From positions 1-64,000 of the IMG/VR virus record IMGVR_UViG_3300020411_003820: a stretch of DNA of 64,000 bases. The stretch is one strand, 5' to 3'. This DNA is from a virus. Below are positions 24,801 through 30,262 of this stretch, piece by piece. Both the position numbers and the translations under genes were made by a program. The notes under the pieces were generated by a model, which did not search any database, was not told the origin of the DNA, and worked only from the letters and a program-made list of their open reading frames with translations. The first letter of the stretch is position 1. Every line of letters starts with the position of its first letter.

Positions 24801-24922
24801 TGTATAATGTAATCTACCTCTTGTTTTCGTAACTCTTCGTATAATTGGTCGAAAACAATCCGGTATTCGTAGTGATACTTCAAATTCTTGATATGAGTAT
24901 CACTTATATGTGCAAACTTCAC
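21815..24922 (-). CDS. Single-chain Mre11-Rad50 (SbcD-SbcC; gp47-gp46) fusion
   Basis: A 1035-aa protein joining two recombination enzymes that T4 makes separately. Residues 1-~290 are the Mre11/gp47 nuclease: SDTH (D8, H10), CGDIAH (D44), GNHD (79-82), YHGS (H148), GDIHRR (H184). Residues ~365-1035 are the Rad50/gp46 ATPase: Walker A GKNFSGKS (397-404), coiled-coil arms, a hook with IPCGTKFQTCKFI (C714, C721; CX6C, not the usual CXXC), signature SGAEKTMAA (947-955), Walker B LFILDEPGTALD (973-984) and H-loop ISH (1010). It processes DNA ends for recombination-dependent replication. The start is GTG at 24922 with the SD GGAGG. A consensus promoter lies at 25049-25077. Confidence 0.93.
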   Translation of the reverse strand: MKFAHISDTHIKNLKYHYEYRIVFDQLYEELRKQEVDYIIHCGDIAHTKTQISPEFVEMCSEFFRNLAAIAPTYIILGNHDGNLKNSSRQDALTPIAEALDIQDLYLLKDSGETHIDDKFCLNVLSVFDRDNWMKPTDDSKINIALYHGSISNCKTDTNWTMANGEDDINIFNDFDFSMLGDIHRRQFLDEEGRVWYAGSTIQQNHGETNDKGILIWDIQDKDNWDIEPIVFKNPRPFMTIVLTRKGRMPKNIEVPTSARLRLVSNNNLPLNVMKRAVDIAKHRFKPESISFLNRASGERGNVEDLTNSINDENLRDINVQEQFIKEYLTDYETSDEMLERVYELNRKYNKIIEDNEEISRNINWKLVNFEFDNLFNYGENNNVNFDELGGIVGIFGKNFSGKSSIVDGVLWTLFNSTSKNERKNLNVINQNKDSCRGKLTITVGNKTYTVERTAQKYTKRLKGEETLEAKTDLNFEVYDMATDVVTSLNGLTRNHTDANIRKHFGTMEDFSVSSLASQHGALAFIDEGSTRRKEIIAKFLDLEIFDKKFKLSKDDSVDTKVILKKLEGRNYDEEILELKEELNGARTSVEHHESLHISYNNSLEQSELAMAEIVKSISEIPTEAIDIFDVRRELQQSQKQINVLSSKVIEEASLLDKEKGRLIKINKLLGQLDYDSLLTQQKEIREAEAELANLTVVFDNAIAKEKLLDDIPCGTKFQTCKFIKDAHVAVSTLPEIKGQINEFEDKLAHLSPAIVRDHIEKYTKLNGKKQETEVYIRDLKLSIERNNGALDRLNNSVFELRNKELIYEGNKETIENLEKLLKEKTEHEKGIAKYKRQIEDNREQTLDLYKHVGSYEQQLKNLKEQQSEHSELRKDFAAYDLFMRCMHSNGIAYDIIKKKIPVINSEIAKVLANIVDFEVFFETSGNKFDIFIKHPEYDERPIEMASGAEKTMAAMAIRLALLSVSSLPKSDLFILDEPGTALDEENMEGFIRILELIKVYFKNVLLISHLDSLKDCVDMQIVIEKKAGYARVNQ

Positions 24923-24932
24923 TATTCCTCCG

Positions 24933-25028
24933 TTAGTTTAACAGCATCCAAAAGAAGGCATTAAAGCCGTACCATGAAGTATAAATAAACACAGCTTTCA
25001 CAAGCGTATCAACAGTAAAATTAAGCAT
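24933..25028 (-). CDS. Small hydrophobic leader peptide, 31 aa
   Basis: A short frame starts ATG at 25028, 6 nt after a strong SD (AGGGGG), and ends TAA at 24933, 10 nt before the GTG of the Mre11-Rad50 gene. The product MLNFTVDTLVKAVFIYTSWY, then GFNAFFWMLLN, is a single hydrophobic, aromatic-rich segment. It is the first frame after the promoter at 25049-25077. It may be a tiny membrane protein or a leader that couples translation to the large gene; coding status is not proven. Confidence 0.5.
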   Translation of the reverse strand: MLNFTVDTLVKAVFIYTSWYGFNAFFWMLLN

Positions 25029-25048
25029 AAGTGCCCCCTTATACATAT

Positions 25049-25077
25049 ACTATATCACCTTAAGGCAGCGCTGTCAA
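25049..25077 (-). promoter_or_regulatory. Consensus sigma70-type promoter
   Basis: On the minus strand: -35 TTGACA (25077-25072), a 17-nt spacer, -10 TATAGT (25054-25049). It lies in the 181-nt gap before the small hydrophobic frame and the Mre11-Rad50 gene. The rest of this gap (25078-25103) shows no feature. Probably used early by host RNA polymerase. Confidence 0.85.
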
Positions 25078-25103
25078 GTATTTCTTTAAAAGAAATTAGC
25101 TTT

Positions 25104-26033
25104 TTACAATGATGTTATGGTCATTGACGCCCAATCTATCTCAGCAAAATATGTATAGCTTCCGTCGCCTTCAATTATTCGAGTGTCTGTCCAAGCCAGA
25201 ATTCCATCAAGATAAATATTGACTGTGACCTCATTACCGCCGTAGAAGTCAGGTGTTGAGCCTGTGTAGTCGTGAACCACAACAGTGTATACCCCACCAG
25301 TAACTGGATCTGCTATGTTGATGTTCTCTGGTCCCGTGCCCGGGATGTCATCTAAATCCAGAATGGGATTGTCTTCTGTGTAACCTGAAATACCCCAATC
25401 CATAGGAAACAAAAACTGTGCAGACTCAGTACAGTTTGAGTAGTAACAGTCTGTTCTAGTTTCAAGTGTTCCGCCGGGTGCAAGGAGGTGTAGATCCATG
25501 TCGTCTTGAAATTCAGACCAGAACATTTCAACCCATAGATTTTGATCAGGCACTGCTTCCAATGTAGTTTCACAAGGATCTGAAACTAAACCAGATTCAT
25601 TGGTCACTATAAGTCTTGCTGTGTATTCTCCTGCTAGCACAGGAGTGAAAGGACCGCGATTGGCGCCACCAAAGGGCATTGTCACTGTTGATCCTTCGGG
25701 TGCTGATATTAGCTGCCAGTCGTATTGTTCTATTCTTTCACCGGCCGGGTCAAACGAGTCGTCGCCAATCCAAGTTGCGACCTCAAAGGGCGGTGAAATA
25801 GGATCGGGTGTGACATCACATATTGCAACAGGCACAGTGGGATCTGGTTCCTCTTCGGGTTCATCCTCTGGCTGCTCTTCGGGTTCATCAACACCCGTAT
25901 CTATCGAAGGTAACTCTTCAGCATATGCTGTATCAATTTCAGGGAGTTCTGAACCTGGATCAACTGAACCAACGCCGCTAAGTTTGTAGTCTGAACACGA
26001 CAGACTAAGAAGTGTAAACAGTAAGATTCTCAT
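25104..26033 (-). CDS. Deltaproteobacterial-style lipoprotein with PKD-like and DLHLL domains
   Basis: A 309-aa predicted lipoprotein. MRILLFTLLSLSC is a short signal with Cys13 as the likely lipidated residue (SLSC, a slightly atypical lipobox). An acidic Pro/Glu linker with DTG motifs follows (~30-68), then an Ig/PKD-like domain (CDVTPDPISPPFEVATW ... AGEYTARLIVTNESG, ~70-160). The C-terminal domain (~165-309) has DDMDLHLLAPGG, DCYYSNC, DWG, LDLDDIPGTGPENINI and VYTVVVHDY. This order matches a secreted-protein family I know mainly from Myxococcota and Bradymonadota genomes. The SD is GGAGG. Probably gained from a host; a surface role such as superinfection exclusion is speculation. Confidence 0.75.
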   Translation of the reverse strand: MRILLFTLLSLSCSDYKLSGVGSVDPGSELPEIDTAYAEELPSIDTGVDEPEEQPEDEPEEEPDPTVPVAICDVTPDPISPPFEVATWIGDDSFDPAGERIEQYDWQLISAPEGSTVTMPFGGANRGPFTPVLAGEYTARLIVTNESGLVSDPCETTLEAVPDQNLWVEMFWSEFQDDMDLHLLAPGGTLETRTDCYYSNCTESAQFLFPMDWGISGYTEDNPILDLDDIPGTGPENINIADPVTGGVYTVVVHDYTGSTPDFYGGNEVTVNIYLDGILAWTDTRIIEGDGSYTYFAEIDWASMTITSL

Positions 26034-26044
26034 AAAGCCTCCAT

Positions 26045-26842
26045 TTATTTGAGAGTATTTTTTGTTTCTTGGGCTTTTTTAAATGCTGAAAAGTCGGCAT
26101 TTAATAATAAAATTGGTATTTGTTTACCGCTGGCATCGGCTGTTTGTCCAATCTTTTTAAATTTACCGTAACCAAACGAACCAAAATCTTGTATTTGTCT
26201 GTCCATGATTGAATTTAATTTTTCAGCATCCATCATACCATAATATTTCATCTTACCATCGATTCCGTATTTGCCTGTCGAAAAATCAGTGTAGGAAGAA
26301 TCAATATTGTCATATGGAACATAATAAAAAACGCCACCCGTGGCCGGATCTCGAAGAGGCTGCCCATTATCGCCAGTTGCCATTACAAGATCTGCTTGGT
26401 ATTTGCTTACAAAATTATCTGTGTCGCTAACCCGCTTCTTCTCGCCACTGTCAACTCCTAAGTCGGCGGTGCCGCGGTCAAGAGCACGCTGAACAAGTTT
26501 TTGCAACTCTTTATCTTTTAGCGCTTCAACAGCATCTCTAGCGTTTTCGGCATTTGCTAACTCTTGAGCGGCACCTGGTGTAACCCCTACATCATTAAGT
26601 ACCTGTAAATCATTACCAATTTGACTCCCAAAGGCTGCAAGCGCAATAGGAAGAATAATCTTCATGTTGCTGCCAATCGCAGACTTGAGAGTATCTAAAA
26701 CACTTTTTTCTAAAATTAAAATTTGCTCTTCGGACAAATCAAGTTGCATTTCAGTAATAACTGATCTGATTTCTTCTATAACAATCTTTTCAGATACTTC
26801 TTCTAATATAAGCTGTTTTAATTTTGATTCTGCTATGATCAT
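26045..26842 (-). CDS. MKIT-like-tagged protein, 265 aa
   Basis: A 265-aa protein with a diverged tag, MIIAESKLKQLILEEVSEKI, and I-L-E at 12-14. Helices follow (EEIRSVITEMQLDLSEEQIL), then a hydrophobic segment (MKIILPIALAAFGSQIG, ~59-75), a helical charged part (AQELANAENARDAVEALKDK) and a mixed C-terminal domain (~140-265) with VSKYQADLVMATGDNGQPLR and FGSFGYGKFKKIGQ. No family is recognised. It lies 6 nt after the 181-aa tagged gene and 11 nt before the lipoprotein gene. Predicted head cargo (inference). Confidence 0.5.
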   Translation of the reverse strand: MIIAESKLKQLILEEVSEKIVIEEIRSVITEMQLDLSEEQILILEKSVLDTLKSAIGSNMKIILPIALAAFGSQIGNDLQVLNDVGVTPGAAQELANAENARDAVEALKDKELQKLVQRALDRGTADLGVDSGEKKRVSDTDNFVSKYQADLVMATGDNGQPLRDPATGGVFYYVPYDNIDSSYTDFSTGKYGIDGKMKYYGMMDAEKLNSIMDRQIQDFGSFGYGKFKKIGQTADASGKQIPILLLNADFSAFKKAQETKNTLK

Positions 26843-26848
26843 AATTTA

Positions 26849-27394
26849 TTACCGTGATACCAATTGAGGTGGTACATTTTTTGTATTCATCGAAAACTGC
26901 AACCGCTGTCCGCTTTGTGTATCAAAGACAAATGTTGTTTCCCCGCTTTTCGCGTCCGTATTTTGATTTTGAAGTCCATATTTGTTGAATACGTCCATAC
27001 GTTTAAATTTATCATCGCCAGCGGCTTCAAGTTCTGCAGCTATTTTAGATAAAGAATCCTTGGCACTGTCGACATCTGTAGGTAAACTTTTGCTAGACTT
27101 TTTATCACCCATGTCAAACCTTGGATCATCATCCATATTAAATTTAGAATCGTCAAAGTCCGCGGACATTGAAGACAGCTCTTTATCAAGAGCGGCCCAC
27201 TTATCAGCCATGGCAGGATTAGGCGCTAAAACTCCAGCAGCAGTTGTAACCAACATGCCTGCTGAAACCATTTTTTTAACCCAATTTGGCATTGCTTCTT
27301 GAAGTTGTATTTCTGTAAGCTGTATGTCGCTTGATAAAGCAGCTTCGACCTCTTCTCTGATAATCTGTTTTAATTGTGATTCAGTAATCTTCAT
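26849..27394 (-). CDS. MKIT-tagged protein, 181 aa
   Basis: A 181-aa protein with the tag MKITESQLKQIIREEVEAAL and I-R-E at 12-14. A tag-like echo (TEIQLQEAMPNWVKKM) precedes a hydrophobic segment (VSAGMLVTTAAGVLAPNPAMA, residues ~44-63) that ends like a signal peptide cut site. The rest is acidic and helical (ALDKELSSMSADFDDSKFNM, then SAKDSLSKIAAELEAAGDDK) with a terminal beta part (GETTFVFDTQSGQRLQFSM). The SD is GGAGAG. It lies 9 nt after the primase stop. Export or membrane insertion after delivery is possible (inference). Confidence 0.55.
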   Translation of the reverse strand: MKITESQLKQIIREEVEAALSSDIQLTEIQLQEAMPNWVKKMVSAGMLVTTAAGVLAPNPAMADKWAALDKELSSMSADFDDSKFNMDDDPRFDMGDKKSSKSLPTDVDSAKDSLSKIAAELEAAGDDKFKRMDVFNKYGLQNQNTDAKSGETTFVFDTQSGQRLQFSMNTKNVPPQLVSR

Positions 27395-27403
27395 GACGCT
27401 CTC

Positions 27404-28342
27404 CTACACTGCTGACAACAAATCTAGCAATAAATAGTTGTCTCTGTCGATAAAAGATGCATTTCTTTTTCGTTCGTCAAATACATCTTTTGGCATGGCG
27501 CCTACGTCCTCAAACCCTGAAATATTAATTTTGTATACTTCCACGTCGTAACGCAGTAGCATCTCAATAATCCTACGCTCTTTGTCAGCAGCATCGGGGT
27601 CAAGCGCGACGTAGACAGGGGTGTCGTTTCGTACAATCTCTCGTAATAATTTGGACCCTGACCGTAGGGTTGAACCCAATATAGGAACAGCATTTCCGGC
27701 GACCAATGCATCAAAAACTCCTTCAACAATAGTTAGATCTGAATTCCAGTCAATAAATAGCTCATTAAACACAATGTCCTTGGACACTCTCGGGTTTTTA
27801 TATTTATATGAGTCACCCGAGTAAGACCTTGCAATAAAGTAGCTACAATCGCCATTGTGATTGAATGACGGTATAACAATTCTATTGCGATATTCTCCAC
27901 TAAAACAAAAGCCAATCTTCCATCTCAATATATCTTGTTTGCTAACACCACGTTTCTGTAAATATTTCACTGCATATGTGGCCGTAGCTGGCATGTCTGT
28001 AGCACAAAGACTTATAAATTCATCCGGGAGTTGTACTTTCTCTTCGCTTCGCTCATGCTCGCGGTCCATAAATAAGTCAGCGAATCTTTCAAGATCGGGA
28101 CGATCTGTAACTTGGTCCCATTTTTGTAATTGGATATAGGAACCAAAACGCCTAATAGCACGACGAATGCTACGACCGCGATAATCACAAATCCAACACT
28201 TAAAAGCATTTTTGGCCAAATTAATAGAGAATTTACGTTTGTGATGACCGCATGCCGGGCACGTGAAAAGTAATTCTTCGCCCTTGTCTGCGTAGTTCCC
28301 AAACGTTTCATGTAATACCTTTTTTGCTTCTTTCTTGTTCAT
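27404..28342 (-). CDS. DNA primase, DnaG/T4 gp61-type
   Basis: A 312-aa primase. An N-terminal zinc-binding domain has CPACGHH (Cys28, Cys31, His33/34) and CWICDY (Cys49, Cys52), as in CHC2-type primases. The TOPRIM catalytic domain has LTIVEGVFDAL with Glu207 and VYVALDPDAADKE with Asp248 and Asp250. It should make RNA primers for lagging-strand synthesis together with a helicase encoded elsewhere. At 312 residues it is close to T4 gp61 and lacks a helicase part. ATG follows the SD GAGGGG. A strong promoter at 28356-28384 lies directly upstream. Confidence 0.9.
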   Translation of the reverse strand: MNKKEAKKVLHETFGNYADKGEELLFTCPACGHHKRKFSINLAKNAFKCWICDYRGRSIRRAIRRFGSYIQLQKWDQVTDRPDLERFADLFMDREHERSEEKVQLPDEFISLCATDMPATATYAVKYLQKRGVSKQDILRWKIGFCFSGEYRNRIVIPSFNHNGDCSYFIARSYSGDSYKYKNPRVSKDIVFNELFIDWNSDLTIVEGVFDALVAGNAVPILGSTLRSGSKLLREIVRNDTPVYVALDPDAADKERRIIEMLLRYDVEVYKINISGFEDVGAMPKDVFDERKRNASFIDRDNYLLLDLLSAV

Positions 28343-28355
28343 AACCCCTCAAGTA

Positions 28356-28384
28356 ATAATAACACAGGAAGCAAGTCGTGTCAA
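28356..28384 (-). promoter_or_regulatory. Consensus sigma70-type promoter of primase gene
   Basis: Minus strand: -35 TTGACA (28384-28379), 17-nt spacer, -10 TATTAT (28361-28356). It begins one base after the T-tract of the Hsp20 terminator and lies 14 nt before ATG 28342, so primase is insulated from Hsp20 transcription. Confidence 0.85.
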
Positions 28385-28413
28385 GAAAAAAATGCTCCCC
28401 TAAAAAGGGGAGC
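28385..28413 (-). terminator. Intrinsic terminator after Hsp20
   Basis: Minus strand: a 7-bp stem GCTCCCC/GGGGAGC (28413-28394) with a TTTTTA loop, followed by A and seven T (28392-28386). It lies 7 nt after the Hsp20 stop at 28421. Confidence 0.9.
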
Positions 28414-28420
28414 AATTAAA

Positions 28421-28906
28421 TTACTTGATTTCTATCTTACGTACCACAGGTTCAGCATTTGTTGGTACTAATTTCGGAATTGTAATCGTCAATACGCCAT
28501 TTTCGTGCTTTCCAATAATTCCATGCTGATCTAGATTATCGTCTAATCTAAAAGATCTAGCGAACGCTGATCGCTTGAGTTCTCGCTTCACATACTGTGA
28601 ATCTTCAACCTCTTGTCTCTGGTTGCTAGCTCCCTTGATTGTCAAGACGCCGTCTACAATTTCGACGTCCACATTTTCTTTAGCAAGGCCCGGGATGGCC
28701 GCTTCGATCTCAACTTTATCATCAAAATTCAAAACATTGCATTTTGGGTACGAGCCTTGTATGAAAAAGTCGTTACCAAATTCTTGATGAAGTGTTGGAA
28801 ACATATCACCAAGCATAGTGTTGAACAATTCGTCAAACGGTGTTAAGAATTCCCTTTTTGAAATATTGCGTGCGGGAAACGCAGGTCTGCGAATAATACT
28901 TGTCAT
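28421..28906 (-). CDS. hsp20: Small heat-shock protein, Hsp20 family
   Basis: A 161-aa chaperone. The N-terminal arm (FDELFNTMLGDMFPT) leads to an alpha-crystallin domain: VEIEAAIPGLAKENVDVEIV, GVLTIKG, YVKRELKRSAFARSFRLDD and the signature NGVLTITIPK (~131-140). A C-terminal IxI motif (IEI) follows. Length is normal. Hsp20 is known in T4-type cyanophages; it holds unfolding proteins, perhaps virion proteins during assembly. The SD is AAAGGAG. The gene has its own terminator and a hairpin-bearing leader, but no clear sigma70 promoter. Confidence 0.93.
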   Translation of the reverse strand: MTSIIRRPAFPARNISKREFLTPFDELFNTMLGDMFPTLHQEFGNDFFIQGSYPKCNVLNFDDKVEIEAAIPGLAKENVDVEIVDGVLTIKGASNQRQEVEDSQYVKRELKRSAFARSFRLDDNLDQHGIIGKHENGVLTITIPKLVPTNAEPVVRKIEIK

Positions 28907-28937
28907 TTTATTTCTCCTTTATCAATGATAGTATAAA

Positions 28938-28968
28938 GTTGCAAACAGGCGCATTGCTCTGCTTGCAC
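28938..28968. other. Imperfect hairpin in Hsp20 leader
   Basis: GTTGCAAACAG and CTGCTTGCAC can pair (about nine pairs, one bulge, one mismatch) around a 10-nt loop, ~32 nt before the Hsp20 ATG. No T-run follows on either strand, so it is a poor terminator. It could be an mRNA-stability or heat-responsive element, or the end of the FKBP transcript. The rest of 28907-29011 shows no feature. Confidence 0.4.
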
Positions 28969-29011
28969 TATAAATATAGCCTTAAATCGTTAAAATCAAA
29001 ATAAATTCAAA

Positions 29012-29623
29012 CTATTGTGCACTGAGTGCTTCGATAATTTGAGCTTTTGTTGACCGAGTATTAACAGGTAGTCCGCGAGATTTTGCAACTTGCAATAGTT
29101 CAGCCTTGCGCATAGACGCGTTCCAATCAGACATCACAATTTCTTGTTCAGGATAAGGATCTTGGTCAATAACCTCTGGTTCCTCAGTTATCTCTTCAAC
29201 ATCCATTGCAACTAACTCAATATCAAAAGTTAGGTGTTCACCAGCAAGAGGATGATTTAAATCCAATACAACTTCATCATCATCAAAATCCTCAATACTA
29301 GCTAAGAATTTTCCTTGCGGTCCGTTGCCTTGTACAGTACCACCGACTTCGAATTCAAAATCAGGCGGAAAGGCGCCGCGTGGCACAGCTTGTCTCGCGT
29401 CAGGGTCGCGATGGCCATATGCATCAGCGGGTTGTAAAGTGACCTGCTTTGTCTGCCCAATAGACATTCCTAGAATTGCATCCACAAATCCGGGAATCAT
29501 ATCAGTTACGCCCATTTGAAATTGCAACGGAACGCCGCGCAATCTCGAATTATCAAATTCAGTACCATCCTGCAAGGTACCTGTATAATGAACACTTACG
29601 TGGTGTCCCATTTGTACTTTCAT
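29012..29623 (-). CDS. FKBP-type prolyl isomerase with C-terminal SAP/Rho-N-like domain
   Basis: A 203-aa protein from ATG 29623, chosen for its AGGAG SD; the open frame reaches 29677 but has no SD there. The FKBP domain shows VSVHYTGTLQDGTEFDNS, MIPGFVDAILGM, KQVTLQPADAYGHRDPD, an inserted flap (FPPDFEFEVGGTVQG) and LDLNHPLAGEHLTFDIEL, the layout of the SlyD-like subgroup. After an acidic linker a ~35-residue helical domain (MRKAELLQVAKSRGLPVNTR, then STKAQIIEAL) resembles SAP, HeH or Rho-N nucleic-acid-binding domains. It should speed proline isomerisation and may work near nucleic acid (inference). A strong promoter lies at 29658-29685. Confidence 0.88.
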   Translation of the reverse strand: MKVQMGHHVSVHYTGTLQDGTEFDNSRLRGVPLQFQMGVTDMIPGFVDAILGMSIGQTKQVTLQPADAYGHRDPDARQAVPRGAFPPDFEFEVGGTVQGNGPQGKFLASIEDFDDDEVVLDLNHPLAGEHLTFDIELVAMDVEEITEEPEVIDQDPYPEQEIVMSDWNASMRKAELLQVAKSRGLPVNTRSTKAQIIEALSAQ

Positions 29624-29657
29624 TTTTTCTCCTATAGATGAAAAGTCATCAATGTTT

Positions 29658-29685
29658 ATTATAACGTATTTTTTCAATACGTCAA
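29658..29685 (-). promoter_or_regulatory. Consensus sigma70-type promoter of FKBP gene
   Basis: Minus strand: -35 TTGACG (29685-29680), 16-nt spacer, -10 TATAAT (29663-29658), 34 nt before ATG 29623. Spacer and -35 overlap an inverted repeat, ACGTATT-GAAAA-AATACGT (29682-29664), which could bind a regulator. Confidence 0.85.
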
Positions 29686-29689
29686 GTCT

Positions 29690-30250
29690 TTAATTAGTAT
29701 TTTTTAAATTATATCCTGCTAATGCAACAATAATAGCGTCAGCACGATCATATGATTCGGGCTTGGGGTTGCCATTTTTTGTATATTCTATCTTAAACGC
29801 AGGTTCATTGTCAAGTAAATGTTGCAAAACAACTTGTTTTGCCTTTTGTCCTCTTGGGACTTTAATACCAGCGGATTTTCTTGCTGAGCTAGCACCAATA
29901 AACTCTGGTCTTATTTCAAATAATTCATACACCAGCCACGATACAATACCATTAAATCGTGTAAGTGTGGATAATGTTTTGGCAGACGATTTGCCGCCCA
30001 TAAACATATGCAAAGATTGTTCAATATATATGTGTTCTATGGGAAATGGCGAATTTCCTACATTAAGGGCTCCTTCGTTATCGCATTGATACATTTCGTA
30101 CAAATCTAGCAAACGTTCTTTCATTGCAATGGTCTTATCAAATATGTTTTTATATTTTCTCAAGTCAATAGAGTCGTAATACACAATTTGTCCGTCTGCA
30201 ACAACAGCAAAACCGGTAATACTTGTTGATATATCAATGCCCAAAATCAT
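29690..30250 (-). CDS. RuvC-like Holliday junction nuclease, 186 aa
   Basis: A 186-aa RNase H-fold nuclease. ILGIDISTSITGFAVV (Asp6), HIYIEQSLHMFMGG (Glu77) and SYDRADAIIVALAGY (Asp168, Asp171) give the RuvC-type acidic set. The Gly/Lys-rich GGKSSAKTLSTLTRFNG helix and GIKVPRGQKAKQVV fit the DNA-binding face of RuvC and related phage resolvases. It would cut branched DNA made during recombination and before packaging, a role T4 gives to the unrelated gp49. It lies 12 nt after a structural gene and just upstream of the FKBP promoter. Confidence 0.85.
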   Translation of the reverse strand: MILGIDISTSITGFAVVADGQIVYYDSIDLRKYKNIFDKTIAMKERLLDLYEMYQCDNEGALNVGNSPFPIEHIYIEQSLHMFMGGKSSAKTLSTLTRFNGIVSWLVYELFEIRPEFIGASSARKSAGIKVPRGQKAKQVVLQHLLDNEPAFKIEYTKNGNPKPESYDRADAIIVALAGYNLKNTN

Positions 30251-30262
30251 TATAATATTATA

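Noticed and set aside
28968-28979. CTATAAATATAG as a T4-type late promoter
   Set aside because: TATAAATA reads on the plus strand here, away from all genes; the minus strand reads TATTTATA.
29664-29682. Inverted repeat upstream of FKBP as a terminator for the RuvC-like gene
   Set aside because: It has no T-run and coincides with the spacer and -35 box of a strong promoter.
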